DNA of 64,000 bases from Chimonanthus salicifolius (taxonomy: Eukaryota > Streptophyta > Magnoliopsida > Laurales > Calycanthaceae), in contig CM023540.1 in NCBI GenBank assembly GCA_013350335.1, forward strand, positions 24,345,175-24,409,174, given 5' to 3'. A model generated the notes under the pieces. It was not told the DNA's origin, searched no databases, and saw only the letters and a list, made by a program, of their open reading frames with translations. Both the position numbers and the translations under genes were made by a program. Positions 35,264-47,625 of this stretch are shown piece after piece. Each line of letters begins with the position of its first letter. Positions within the stretch are counted from its first letter, which is position 1.

Positions 35264-35474
35264 CTATCTCTCTCTCTCTCTAGTTTTCTCTAGAGTTCAA
35301 GATTCAGACACTTCAGTTTTCTCTAGAGTTCAAGATTCAGACACTAAAAGAAGAAGAATGTAGAGGCAGCCATTGGCTTTGGTTTATTCCTGGGTATGTT
35401 GATGACCCAGAAGGGAGAGAGCTACATGTCCTAGATATACAGCTCCAATCAGCTGATACACTGAAAGTTAGGTG
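35264..35474 (-). promoter_or_regulatory. MYB-C leader and proximal promoter
   Basis: GA repeat with one interruption, a 33-bp tandem duplication of 'gttttctctagagttcaaga' unique to this copy (about 35283-35348), upstream ORF MAASTFFFF (35344-35373), TATA-like element (35432-35441), E-box CAGCTG (about 35450) and AC-element CACCTAAC on the minus strand (35467-35474). The extra 33 bp lengthens the distance between upstream ORF and main ATG to 80 nt, against 63 in D. Confidence 0.55.
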
Positions 35475-38400
35475 TATAATGGCTAGGGCAGAAAATGCAA
35501 AACATGCTTGAAATAACATGTGTTACTAATGCGTGAGAGAACCACGTTCACGTATACCTTATCAATTGTACCACGCCCCCAATCAGGATGCACTGTTACT
35601 GTAGATCTTTAAAGGATTCCCTTTAGCCAGTCTCTTTCACGTGATCAGTCATCAATCTAATCTTTTTTTTTTTTTTATGAAAGTGTTCATATATCTCACT
35701 CGACTAATCTTTAGAGTTACATGCACAGTTTCCTGCACATACCTTAGTTATTCAATATGAAATAATCCCATAAAAAATAACCCTTTATTGAAGCTGGTGA
35801 GATTTGAACTAAACCCTTGGGGTTTTCCACATGAGCAATCTATTGAAAATATTTAATTGTCGTTGTATTACTCACAAAAAATCACTTTACTTACACTAAT
35901 TAACTCTTAGATTTTAATCCTCTAAAATTTTAATCACTTTCAAAATTAAAAATTATAACATAATTTATTCAACTAAAATAATTTTCCTTAGAATAGTTAA
36001 TACTCTTGAATAAAAACCTTTAAAAAGAATATTCCATTTTGAATGAAACTGAATTGACAAAGAGCGGACCCGACAGGGGCAGCTCTCGTGGAGGCAGGTA
36101 CACCGGAAGTCAGAGCATTAAGCCGTGGTGGGCCCAACCAGCCATGTGCGCATGGACATCTGCAAGGAAGAGTATGCACCGAAAGCTTGGTATATACGAG
36201 TCAACAGTTGGTTTGACCGGCCGGTGTAGAGACTTGAGTGTACAAACATGAAGGCAATGACGTGTGATTTGGAGGCATTAGTGAGAGGTGTTCCTTCTTG
36301 GTAACCAATCTTTTAAAATAACTCCAAACTGAAAATATCTCTAATTTAAGCCAACTCTAAGACCTAAAAATTCCTTCATCAGGCACTAAATTTTTTATTA
36401 TTATCACTAGTATTACAAAATATAGAGAGAAAGGGTAAGGTCGGAGATTTTAGGTTAGACTATGCAAATTGGATCTTAATTATTAGGGTTGCTGCGAACG
36501 AATCCTATATTGAAAGTCTAGAGGGAGATGTAGAGGTTTATAAAGGACTTGCGTCACTCCACCAAACATACTATTCTTTTGGGTTGGAAATTCAGGTCCT
36601 AACAAGTGGACTCAGGGGATCCCACAGGTAAATGGGATGGTCAGCGTTGCTCTCTCCGCCAGAGGGTCTCGTTCGAAGGGGCGTCACTTTGAGATTAATC
36701 TATCCAATCAAATAAGATGTAAAATTGATATAAAAAATTATATAAATTGATAATTACTTCTCAAACTTTCATAGATCCAACAATAATAGTTTGGAAAAAA
36801 TAAAATAAGAAATATGTCATTATTAGGCATTAAGTCAGTCAATCAAGTCGTATTATCAACCACTGATTTCCTCTTTTTCTCTTATAAAATTTATTTCATT
36901 CATACTGCATTGGTAGCGCTCACTAGTCACCACTTGAATGTGAGTAATAGATGTATTTCATTAATGTTAGGACCGTGGCCCCCCTTTACACATAGCAATA
37001 TTGTTTGCTTTACCAATCAACACATGGTCTTGGTCACCCTCGTAGGGTCTTAGATACATCGTAATGTGGGCTCACGACTTTAAAATCCGTCGTTGTACAT
37101 AAAAGAAGCGCACCCCTTCAAATAAATACCTAAATCTTATACCTTCTAATCGATTTGGGACTTTTTCACCCAATTGCCAGTGGTTCTTCAATGAAGTCGT
37201 GACGATTAATCCACTAGGATAGTTAAATCCTATGGGCTTAAGGTTAACAATGGTGGAGTCCCCTTCAAACCAACGATGGATTGTGAGTCCATACCTTAAC
37301 AATTAAAATAATTTTGACTCACCATATAAAAACTCTTTTAAAAAAGACCTTTCTAGATTTCGATAACTTTAATTATTTATAATTTTATAAATTATAAATC
37401 CCAATTTAATATTAAAAGTGAGATTAATTCAACACAATAAAGATTACATCACATACGCCAAACCTTCACACAGTCAAAACTTGCCATGAAACATGTTGTA
37501 ATTGAAGTCATTGTCAAAAGTTCTCATCTAATCCTTCAAAAGTCCTGATTGCCAAGTACTCTTTTCAGTCGTCAGTACCCACGCGTTCTTCTACCAACTC
37601 CAGTTTCCATTCTACCTAACCTGTCGTTTCACACTGCTACTGCCTTTCACTTTCTACTGACTCAACCTTCGACTCAGTCCTCTAATCATTGTTCGAAAAT
37701 TACTGTCGCTTTCCATTTTCTTTTAATAAAAAATCTTTCATCTTTTATTGCCTGTCTCTCTTTTCTTCCAGTTAAAAATGGGGCAGTAAAGTCCAATTTG
37801 ATTCTTTGCGAGGTCCATTTGTCCAAGTGACTAGTGTCATAAATGATTGCAAATTTAACTTTTGAATTTTTTTAAAGACTAAGGTATTTAGTAATTTTAG
37901 AGTATATGAGTAATTATTGACATGTTACAAATTTCTTTATCCACATATCAAAAAATAATATGAAAGTAACCTTTTTATATTGGAGGTGACTAAAACCTAA
38001 CATCACATGTATCTCAAGCAAGCTATTAACTGCTAAACCAACTCTCATAAATCAAGAGAAAATGGCTTCAAGTGTTGTCCCATTTTCTAAATTTGTCTTT
38101 GGTATTGTCCTCTCTTACATGACTTAAACAATGAGCCATCAACTCTTCTTGACATGTTTGAAAAACTCAAAAAATATATATATATATATATATATTAAAA
38201 AAAATGTATATATAGGGAATTTGTTGGGAATTGGAATTGAAAATGATTGACAAGAATAAGATGAGGAGAGGGGATGTGACCCACTTGAATGTAATATTTC
38301 AAGAAAAAAGGTGTTCAAGCTGTATTCAAAAATTGTAAAACAAGGGTGGTCAAAACAAGATACACACTCACCTATATTCTAGTTATGGGCAAGTCTTTAG

Positions 38401-41400
38401 GACCATGCATGCGATGGCTAGGATCATCAAATTAAGGTAAACTTTATGTATTATATTATATGCATGCACCACTCATGTATCCATCACTAATCACATATTT
38501 AGATGGAAAATAAGGCCCTACATAATGAGTTGGAATGATTATAATAAGGCTTATTCAAAGTTAATAAATGGATAAAGACACCTTTCTTTTTTATAACAAT
38601 AGAGACTGAACCACTTGTCATCATTTAAATGATGAAAGATGCACTGTGTCTGAGTCCCTTGTTATGAAGAACATTCATATTCTTATGTTGAAATGGAGGT
38701 TTACTCATGCTCATGAGAGTACTCTCTCCTCCAATGTAGAGTGAGGATACACTTTTTTTTTTTAAAAAAAAACACTTGTATCGTATCAATTCTATTTGAG
38801 TTATAAAGCATATAAGTCTTGGATAGAAATCTCAGATGCATAGACTCACAACATAATAATTGTAGATAAAAATAAATTTTAAATTAATTCTATCTCTAAC
38901 ATGAAAGTCACACCGACACATACTTCTAATTTAACTAGACTTGTTGTTGATTAATGGTTCAATTTGACTAGGCCCAATTTGATTTGTTTTGGCTTGGCCC
39001 AATTTGCATCTCTTTCATTTGTGCATCCTTTTCATTTGTATGAAAATAGATAGTGAGAGATGGTTGAGAGAATAGTGAGTGCATTGTATCTCCTCTAAAA
39101 ATTTCTCCAATTCTCCGTACAATGAATTTTATCTAAAAAGACAAAATAAAAAAGGAAAAATCATGATAATATGTCACCCATAAAGACAAAAAATAATAAT
39201 GAAATAGTCATATTCTGTATAAGTATGTCACCCAATAAAATTTCTTCCTTCTGCTTCTTTTAAACATTATTGTAGTCAATCAATCCTATGATATTCTTAG
39301 CTTTTGCTACATTGTAAGAAAACCTGTTTTCTTCTCAATCTAGAGGTGTCAGATTCAAAAATGAGATTTTCCAAAATCACATGCATTTCAACGCATCATT
39401 TATATTCTAAGTTTGAAAAAAACTTATACATAGATATAATAATTTTATGATTATTAATATATAAATTAATAAAAGTATGATATAAGTAGAATACATATAA
39501 AAAGGGGTGAAATTTGGATCCGCATGACTCGACTCGAGAAATCAATGCGCTTGAGTTATGTTTTTGCATATCTCGAGTCGGGTCGGATCGGGTTTGGAAA
39601 AAGTAAACTCGCATGAAATTCAAGTTGAGTCAGGTTGAAAAATTTAAAAGCAACCCGATATGATCTAACCTGATCTGAGTGCATCAAGTTATAAAACAAC
39701 ACTCGGGTTGAGTAATTCAGGTCAACAATTCAGGTTGGTTCGAATCAGATTAAATAGTTTTTGACATGAGTTGAATTGAGTTTATTGAAACCTGTCTTGA
39801 CCCAACCGAATTTCTATCCTACTAATAAATATAATGGCCTATAAATTTTATAGATGTCGATCGTTAAATTAAGAGTTTCTTTGGTAGTTCATTCCATTCA
39901 AAGAATGATGAAGAAAACTGAAATTCCTTACTCATCTATCATTATCACTAAGTATAAATAGGATTACAATATAACCTCTTTGAGGATTAACACAAAATGA
40001 TTAGGATAAAATAGAATTCAAATTTGAAAAGTTCAAATTTGAATTGGATGTTGTGCTGCGGTTAAGGTTGAAATTTGAAGAGTTCAAATTTGAATTGGAT
40101 GGTATGCTGTCGTTAATAAATGATAATGAATATCTAAGAATGAGAATTACTATTTCAAGCTTGTTTGATAATTCTACACTAATGCACTGACTTTCTTATT
40201 CCAATAACTGTTTAGTTACACATGTCTGTAATTATTTTTCATTCTCCTGATTTTATTAGAACTTAAATAAATATTTTCTTCTATTACACGAAAATAGATT
40301 TATAGGGAATTCTTTGTTAAAAAATATTTTCTGAAAATGCAAATTGGATATCTGAGTTTGAAAATGCAGAAAACGTGTATTACATGAAAATGCAAATTGG
40401 GGAGGGTAAGATTCCCAATATCGATTCACATGCAGAAGTCGTCGTGGTGACTTTGGTCACCTCAAAGCCGGAATTTTACTGTCAGTCGTACTCACGACTT
40501 TCCCTCAAAATAAAGGCTGGACATGAGAGACCGCCACCTGCCATTCCAAAATAAGGTGTTCATGCCTTGTACGCTGCCGACGTTGAAGACAAAGCCACGT
40601 CCCCTCGTTCACTCGAAAGGAGTCGAAACTATATCATTTTCTTTAATTTATTTAATATGATTTTTTAAATTCAAAACTATATTATTTTCACTTAACCTCA
40701 GTTTCAGAGTTTATAAAATTTAGAATATATGAGTTTTGATAATTTATTTATAAAAATCAATCGAAAAAATGTCTCTTTTGAAAATCCTTCTCCACAATAT
40801 TCATTCGGACAATTTATGGAATTTTTTGATCGGTTCTTCCATTTGGAGGTTCGATTGGATGATTCCTGAAATCGTTCGATTGAATCTTCCATTTGGAAGT
40901 TGGATCGGACTATCAAAACATTGAAGGGAAAAATGATAATTTTACCCTAAAATTTGAAAAGCGGTGTCTGGAAGCAGGAAAATGTGGTGTCTATAGGTAC
41001 AGCCAAAATAAATTATCAAGTTAAATGACTAATTAATTTAATCCAGTTGATTAATCCAAATTTGACTTGACTTTTAATTAACTTTGAAACTCAGTTTTAA
41101 AACACAAAACAAATTAGATCTACACGATCTTGCAGGTTTTACTTCCTACCGGTTCACCAGCGTTAAATTCCACCCAGTTCTAAAAACTGATTTTTATTTA
41201 TTAAAAAAAAAATAGCACATGTTGACTCGTTTTAAACTCGGTTCTTAAACGGTTCAGTGGCTGGCCCATCAGCACCACATTTCACCATTTGATACAGCCA
41301 AGGTCAGCACGTTGTTAGCAATTACACATAAACAATATACCTTTCTGCTGATTCAGTTTTATGGATGCTTTGGTTTAATTCTTTGACACACAACACGTGG

Positions 41401-42692
41401 TCACTTATTTAAATCAATTGAGTTCAGGGATTTAGATCTCAGTATCGACCAAGAAATTTCTCTCTCCTATTTTTTTTTAAAAACCATCTTTATTTGCAGA
41501 TATCGATGATATATATCAGATATCGGCAGATATCTCAAATCTCAGTCGTTACATATCATATCGGCCGAGATTTGTTTCCCTGATTGAGTCTATATCATTT
41601 TCAAATATTATCTAATTCAAGTAAAGTACAACCTCTTAATATATGAGGGTTGGCTTGGCGGTAAAAAACCCAGTACAACCTCTTAATATATGAGGGTTGG
41701 CTTGGCGGTCAAAAACCCGCCTGCCTAAGATGCAGAAGGTTTTAGGTTGAAATCACTCTCAACACAAAATGGTTACTCCTTACACCGTTATAAGGTGTAT
41801 TTAGATAGAGAGATTTGGACATGTCCCAAAAATTAGTAAGGTGCTTTAAAAGGCCTTCTTGAATCTTGACTTAGTTATAGAGTGTCTACCTTTTTCACCG
41901 TCTTCCACTCCACTCAGAAACTCATTTTAAAAAAATGGCGTTGTAGGAAAGGAGGAGCAGGGTAAAAAAAAAAGACCCAGGAAGGAGGAGGTGGTGGAGA
42001 AATAGGAGGTTCGGATGCAGCAGGTCTTTTGCCATTCCAGGGAAGGGAGCTACCCAAAAGACTTTCTTTTTCTGCTGATTTCCATGGATTTACCTACACC
42101 CAAACGACCCCTGAATATGGCTTCACCATTTGTTGTTTTTATGCTTCGGATTTACCTGCATCCAAACGACCACTGAATATGACTTCAGGGTTGGAGAGGA
42201 CAAAGAAGGCCCCTTGCTGCGATGACAAGAATGGAATACAAACAATAAAAGGGCAAGGGCAGGAATACGATGGGGAAGAATGTCTCACTCTTTCACTCTC
42301 ATCTGTGTCACATCCAATGGGGGAGAGAGTCATTTCCACCGAGAATGGAAGATGATACACCGATATTCGTTACATTGGACAAATTATATGTCAATTTTTC
42401 CCTTATTAGCTAATATATTGATTTTTTATTTATAATATGGATATAGAGGTGAGGCTAATCTATATAAATCTCCCAATCTACATACTGGTGATATATTGAA
42501 TTTTAACGGCTACTTCAGACCCATTTTTCAGGTGATTTTTTTATACTCTATTAATCATTAAATTTAGGTAAAAAGCCAGAAAAAGAGTGCAACAATCCAC
42601 CCATTAAAATATTCATAAATAATCGTGTGAGTAAAAAGACTACATATAGTTGAAACTTGAAAGACTACTAAGTTATAAAAATAAGGAGGGGT
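35475..42692. repeat. Upstream unit of MYB-C, paralogous to the B and D units
   Basis: Non-coding unit co-linear with 51044-57600, apart from a segment near 41545-42290 that D lacks, and with 24681-30690, apart from 39887-41870 that B lacks. It includes an (AT) microsatellite at about 38175-38196 and a GGGTCGGGTT-type repeat at 39505-39830. It ends at the GGGGT target site (42688-42692). No supported protein gene. Confidence 0.8.
41625..41719. repeat. 47-bp tandem duplication
   Basis: 'agtacaacctcttaatata' to 'ggcggt' followed by 'aaaaaccc' or 'caaaaaccc' occurs twice in direct succession. Non-coding. Confidence 0.75.
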
Positions 42693-42802
42693 TGTAGCGA
42701 CCCGACCCGATTTTTCAGAGTTTTAGGGACTTGAAAGACTACTAAGTTATAAAAATAAGGAGGGGTTGTAGCGACCCGACCCGATTTTTCAGAATTTTAG
42801 GG
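42655..42802. repeat. 74-bp tandem duplication across the left edge of the LTR insertion
   Basis: Each 74-bp copy contains about 38 bases of host flank ('acttgaaagactactaag' to 'aaggaggggt') plus the first 36 or so bases of the LTR (TGTAGCGACCCGACCC on). The first LTR fragment starts at 42693 and the real element at 42767. The duplication therefore happened after insertion. Confidence 0.85.
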
Positions 42803-45800
42803 TCTTGGTAGCAGTGGGGTGAGTGTGGGCCCTGTGGTGGGTCCTGGTTTGCCGGATTTTGAGTTCGGAGACTCAAAGGACAATTTGGTAATTTTGAATT
42901 ATTGAATTTTCTTTCATAATTAAAAGTTTGAAAATCACACGTTTTCCCCCGACGTTTGTCGTTTGACGTCTTCGAGCTTTTTAAAATATTTTAAAATTTG
43001 GAGATTTTTATTTTATTAAAAAAAAAAAAAGGGAAAGAAAACCCTAAACCTAAACCCCCTCCCTTTAAAATCTCTTTTTTTTTCAGCAGCACTGTAGCGC
43101 ATAGCTACAGTGCCGCCGCAACACCTACTTTCCTTCTTCCTTCTTTCATCTTCTTCCCCCTTTTATCAAACCCTAACCTTAATCCCGCCGGCGCCGCCGC
43201 CGTCCTCATCTCTCTCCCTCTCGATCCTCTCTTTCCCCTCTCAATCCCTCTCATTTTCTCTCTTTTCCCTGATCTTTCTTCTTCCTTGGTTGGATCTATT
43301 GCCGACCTCCCTCCTCCACCTCCGGCGTTGGTTCGAGCTCCTCCGGCCCCAAACAAGTCCGATCTCTTCCCTCCTCGGCCGAAACCTGGTATCTTCCCCT
43401 CTTCCCTCTCTGATTCTTCTCCTCTCTTCCCCGATTCTCTCTCTTCTTCCCCTCTTTCCCTCTTTTTCTTTTCTTTCTCTTCTTTCCCTCTTTTCCCTTG
43501 TTTCTCAGCTGGGAGCTGAGCCAACTCAGTCGGGTCATTGAGTTGACTCGACTGGGTTCAGTCTTGGGCCGTCGACTTAGGCCCAGCTCGACCAAGCTTC
43601 TTCGGCCCGGCCCAGCTCAACTCTACTCGGCCCAGACCCAAGTCAGCCAGTCAGGCCCAGTCTTGACTCGGCCCCATTTCAGGCCCGGCCCAGTTCGGCC
43701 CAGTTTTGGGCCCGACCCATCTTAAAGCCCAATTTTCAAATCCAGCCCATTTTATATCTAGTTTTCAGTTTTAGGCTCAATTTCGAACCTGACTTAGTTT
43801 TGGATCTTGTTTTCAGTTTTGGGCCATGTTTGGCCCGTTTTGGGCCCCAGACTTGTTTTAGCCCGTTTTAACCCGCTCGTTAATCTTTGTATTTCTTTTT
43901 ATCAGATCGAGCCCCCCTTTAACCCATTGGACCCTGTTTCTCGAAGTTGATTTCAAAACGCACACCGGTGAGGGAACTCATCACCGCTTTTAGCATGCAT
44001 CTATGCATATTACCTCTCTATCAAATGTACGGGTACGAAATGAGGCGAATGGGGGTCCTCGGTATTATGAGCCTCTCGGCAAGGGAACTGTTGATACCAT
44101 TATGTGGCGGACCCCCATCCGGGTGTATTTGTATCCGATGCTCGCAGAGGCATATACGAGTTGCTTATCTGATGTCACGATTGATTTGTTGTACGGTGAC
44201 ATAATTGGGGTTTATTTTTATTGATAATATGTTGAGATGTCAACATGCAAATATGTGTTATGTGGTGATATATGCCAGATTATAGTTTGATATGTCGTGT
44301 TGATAGTATGCTATATGATTATGTGATGGTTAGCTTAAACTGTTAGACATTATAACATGTTTGGATGTTAACATGCCAGCCCATGATAAATAGTGATGTA
44401 TACACATGATTGTTATGTGATGAACTATGTTAATAACATGTGTAGGCGTAGATGTAATTGTGCATACATATAACTAACGTATGTGGGATGTCGGTGGGGT
44501 ATGAGTATTAGGCCACATCAGGATCTAGAGACTCCCCCTAGCTTGTCGGGTAGTTAGGGTGGGAATGTTATGTGGGACCGCGCCGTGGACACGTTGTTGG
44601 GATGCGGACTCCCTTGTGATTGGAATTGAGTAGTTGTACCCGTGCATGGATCAAATGGTCGGTCAGTCTGGTGTTTCTCAGACACACCTATGAGAGATGT
44701 GTTGTCTGATTTAGAGAACAATGTACCTGGGAGTCCCAGATAAGGACTAATTGGGAGGAAGTTATGTTAGCCCTAGAGAGAGACGATAGGGTTGAATGTT
44801 GGTTCACTCAGGGTAGTCTTGGAAGCCCCTACTGTCACGCTACCCGAGTACGTGGCGGATGAGGCGTCCCCAGTGGTCTAATGGGTTGAGTGGTTCGCCC
44901 ACATGGAGACAAGAGGGTGGGATGGTGACTGGTGACTTGTGATCCTCGAATGACCGAGTAGGCTGAGGAGGTGCTCGCCTGGTCATTGGTCGAGGGATGA
45001 CGCGGTGAGGGACGGCTCCCGCTAGGATGACTTGTGATCCTCGAATGACAGAGTAGGCTGAGGAGGTGCTCGTCTGGTCATTTGTCGAGGGACGGCTCCC
45101 GCTAGTATGACTTGTGATCCTCGAATGACCAAGTAGGCTGAGGAGGTGCTCGCTTGGTCGTTGGTCGAGGGATGACGCGGTGAGGGACGGCTCCCGCTAG
45201 TATGACTTGTGATCTTCGAATGACTGAGTAGGCTGAGGAGGTGCTCGCTTAGTCATTGGTCGAGGGATGACGCGGTGAGGGACGGCTCCCGCTAGTATGA
45301 CTTGTGATCCTCGAATGACCGAGTAGGCTGAGGAGGTGCTCGCCTGGTCATTGGTCGAGGGATGATGCGGTGAGGGACAGCTCCCGTTAGCATCACTTGT
45401 GGTTCCCCGGATGAGCGAGTAGGCTGAGGATGTGCTCGCCCGCTCATTGATCGAGTGATGGTGTGATGAGAGGTTCCAGGCTATGGCACCTGCAGGGTGG
45501 GTACAGTCTAAGGTATGGTATTCCAGACTAGGACACCTGTATGGTGGGGACAACCTGTACGATAGTGGGTTTACCCGCGGTTGACTTTAGGGTTCATAGT
45601 TGAGACTTGGGTTGTGAATGTCGACTCACCAGGAATTTATGGGCGCCTAACGAGTGAGTTCGGCCAGCTCATTCGGTAGAAGACCTATAAAATCCTATGA
45701 GGGGTAGATACGCCAATCGTGTGGAGACCAACAAATGGGGTCCGAGGTTATAGGTTTGATTATCGAGACTCTGGTGCTCAGTTGAGGAGACCATGGATGA

Positions 45801-46514
45801 GTTTGGTTGGCAGTCCGTTGAGGACTGGTGAGGTGGTCACTCCCGTGTGGTAGTCAGGTTAGGACTCTAGTGAGTCCGACTCTTGGGTTGGTCGTGCTAG
45901 GTGCGTCGATTGTCATGAGAGAGTTATAGGTCTGGTCGAGGAGGATGGATCCTGACCCGGTTGGAGGTCGGCCTGTGTACCTGAGGACGGGTGAACTGCG
46001 ACAGATGCATTGGGTTGGTTAGAGGATGTACTAGTGGTCCGACTGATGTGGGCTCGTGTGTTAGGAGTAGGGCACCCGTTTGCATAGTCATGCCTGTAGA
46101 CACCGTAGACATTGATATGTCCATATGATTATGTGCAGTGTATATTTGATGACTTATGATGCATGTGTTACCCTCACTGGGCATGTAGAGCTCACCCCCT
46201 TACCTCACAGGTACTTCATAGAGGGAAGGTTGGCGGGACCCTCAGTTGGACGTTGGGCGTAGAGTCGCAGTTTCTTAATTTGTAAGGGTCCCATCTTGCA
46301 ATTGAGGACTTTCTGATGTATTTGAATTATGTGTACATTTCATTAAGTGGGATGAATGTAATAATGGGATGATGCTATAATTTGTAATTATAATTGATGC
46401 TTTCGGTCTTTGATTTACTGGTGGATTGCTATGGTTAGTATCCGAAATTGTATTGAATTGTTTTTAGGAATTTGGATCAGTTTTAACGTGCCCGCAGCGG
46501 GACGGGTCGTTACA
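42767..46514. mobile_element. Long solo LTR, about 3.75 kb, target duplication GGGGT
   Basis: Begins TGTAGCGACCCGACCC and ends GGGACGGGTCGTTACA; the outer 12 bases are inverted with one mismatch, TG...CA. GGGGT flanks it (42762-42766 and 46515-46519), and the empty site is present at 57596-57600. It contains a CT-rich zone (43130-43500), a long 'ggcccagctcg/ggcccg' zone (43540-43900) and a minisatellite (44934-45460). No gag-pol domain is present; the open frames in the CT-rich zone overlap on both strands and are compositional. Very long LTRs with such ends are typical of some Ty3/gypsy (Tekay/Del-like) elements; that family name is a guess. Confidence 0.8.
44934..45460. repeat. Minisatellite inside the LTR, unit about 95 bp
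   Basis: The phrase 'gacttgtgatcctcgaatga' starts successive copies at about 44934, 45029, 45107, 45203 and 45299, with a diverged sixth at about 45395. Spacing is 95, 78, 96, 96 and 96. Each contains 'gagtaggctgaggaggtgct' and, except the short second copy, 'gatgacgcggtgaggga'. Confidence 0.85.
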
Positions 46515-47447
46515 GGGGTAAACTAATAAAATGAAATGAAAGAAATAAAAAAGACATGAGAAATAGTGGAGAGATTAATGGTATGATTTAAGATAGGATC
46601 ATATGAAAAAGTAGAACTCGAACATTCGATCTTAAATAGATAGAATTCTGACTTTGATGATTAATAGCAATACTAACCCAATTACACAACTTAACCGACC
46701 TATTTAAAAAATTTGTAGATTTGATCTAAACCTATTTAGAAATGGATAGACTCAATTTGAACCAATTTATAAATGGGTAGACTCAGCCCACTTGATGTTT
46801 GTCATGTCTATATTCAATACATTCAATCATGTGAGATCTACCCTTATTTATTGAGTAGTTTTGATATATATTTCGCTATAAAAATTTCCTTAATCAGGTA
46901 AAGTAGTAACCAAGAATTCGAGCTAGGCTAAACTCGAGATAGATCTGAATTGATTTAATCCGTTAAACAAAACTCAAAATACACCTCAGTTGAGAAAGAC
47001 TCAATCTAGGTAAGGACCAACCCAACGTGACCAGTTGCTAGTATTGGTGCACATTGTTTTGCTTCACAAATGGTTGGCGGATTTTATTTTTTACAAATTG
47101 TAACTTTTGTAACATTTACTCTTTATGTCTAGTATGGACTTCACCAATCTGTCACATGTTATTTCAAAATAATAATTATTTTGTCAAATATTATTTTAAA
47201 AGTAATAAAAGTTTCCCCCCACATTCACTCTTCATTGTAGTCACAGTGATCTTTAACACTCATTTGTACAAATAATGAGAACATAAAACACTCTGTAAAA
47301 TACTCTGTAAAAGCCGAGGGCATTAAACAGAGTCAAGTCACACTAAATCTCTAAACCTTTTCATTATTATAAGAAGATTACAAATATAAGTACATTAGAG
47401 ATGGTAACCTTGATAAGTATTACAACGCAAGTAAGTAGGGAACATAA
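46515..47447. repeat. Right part of the C unit, paralogous to 57596-58532
   Basis: From 'ggggtaaactaataaaa' to the E' stop codon this copy is nearly identical to the E 3' flank. It includes a matched 73-codon open frame at 47054 and 58140 that is identical in both. The identity is explained by recent duplication, and the frame shows no protein-family features. Confidence 0.85.
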
Positions 47448-47625
47448 TCACTAACACAGAGAAACCTTACTTGGATGGCCCAATTGCAAGAACTCTCCAA
47501 ACCATTCTTCTTCCGAATTGAGAAAAGAAGCCAAGGATCGAAGATCGTCGGCGCAGTCACTCCTTGTCAGATCGTCCAGCATTTCTTCATTGAACAAGAG
47601 GTGATCATCGGCACCGTGTGCTAAG
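47448..47625 (-). pseudogene. E': 3' fragment of an E-type MYB exon 3
   Basis: About 178 bp matching the last part of MYB-E exon 3. It encodes [23 protein letters not shown]...[20 protein letters not shown], then ends one codon early (Gln codon to TAG). The match stops at 47625, after which 'gtgatcatcggcac' is repeated and the sequence becomes unrelated. No MYB repeats are present. It is a duplication remnant marking the end of the C unit, not a gene. Confidence 0.85.

Noticed and set aside
35337..35519. 60-codon minus-strand frame upstream of each of A-D (MLFQACFAFSALAIIHLTF...)
   Set aside because: It covers the promoter and leader, begins only at a non-ATG codon upstream of the TATA-like site, and its conservation is explained by the recent duplications. 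Only the short ATG upstream ORF is kept as a finding.
42693..42766. Left LTR edge at 42693
   Set aside because: This is the duplicated fragment. The continuous element starts at 42767, and the 74-bp period shows that the first piece is a later duplication.
42998..43595. Several overlapping open frames of 75-173 codons on both strands
   Set aside because: They lie in a CT-rich part of an LTR and are open on both strands because of composition. The translations are Ser/Leu/Pro or Arg/Glu/Lys runs without any domain.
44934..45460. CRISPR-like regular repeat array
   Set aside because: The 78-96-bp periods have no distinct spacers, and the host is a plant. It is a minisatellite inside an LTR.
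47054..47275. 73-codon frame identical to 58140-58361
   Set aside because: Identity reflects recent duplication of the E flank. There is no domain, and its composition is that of AT-rich spacer.
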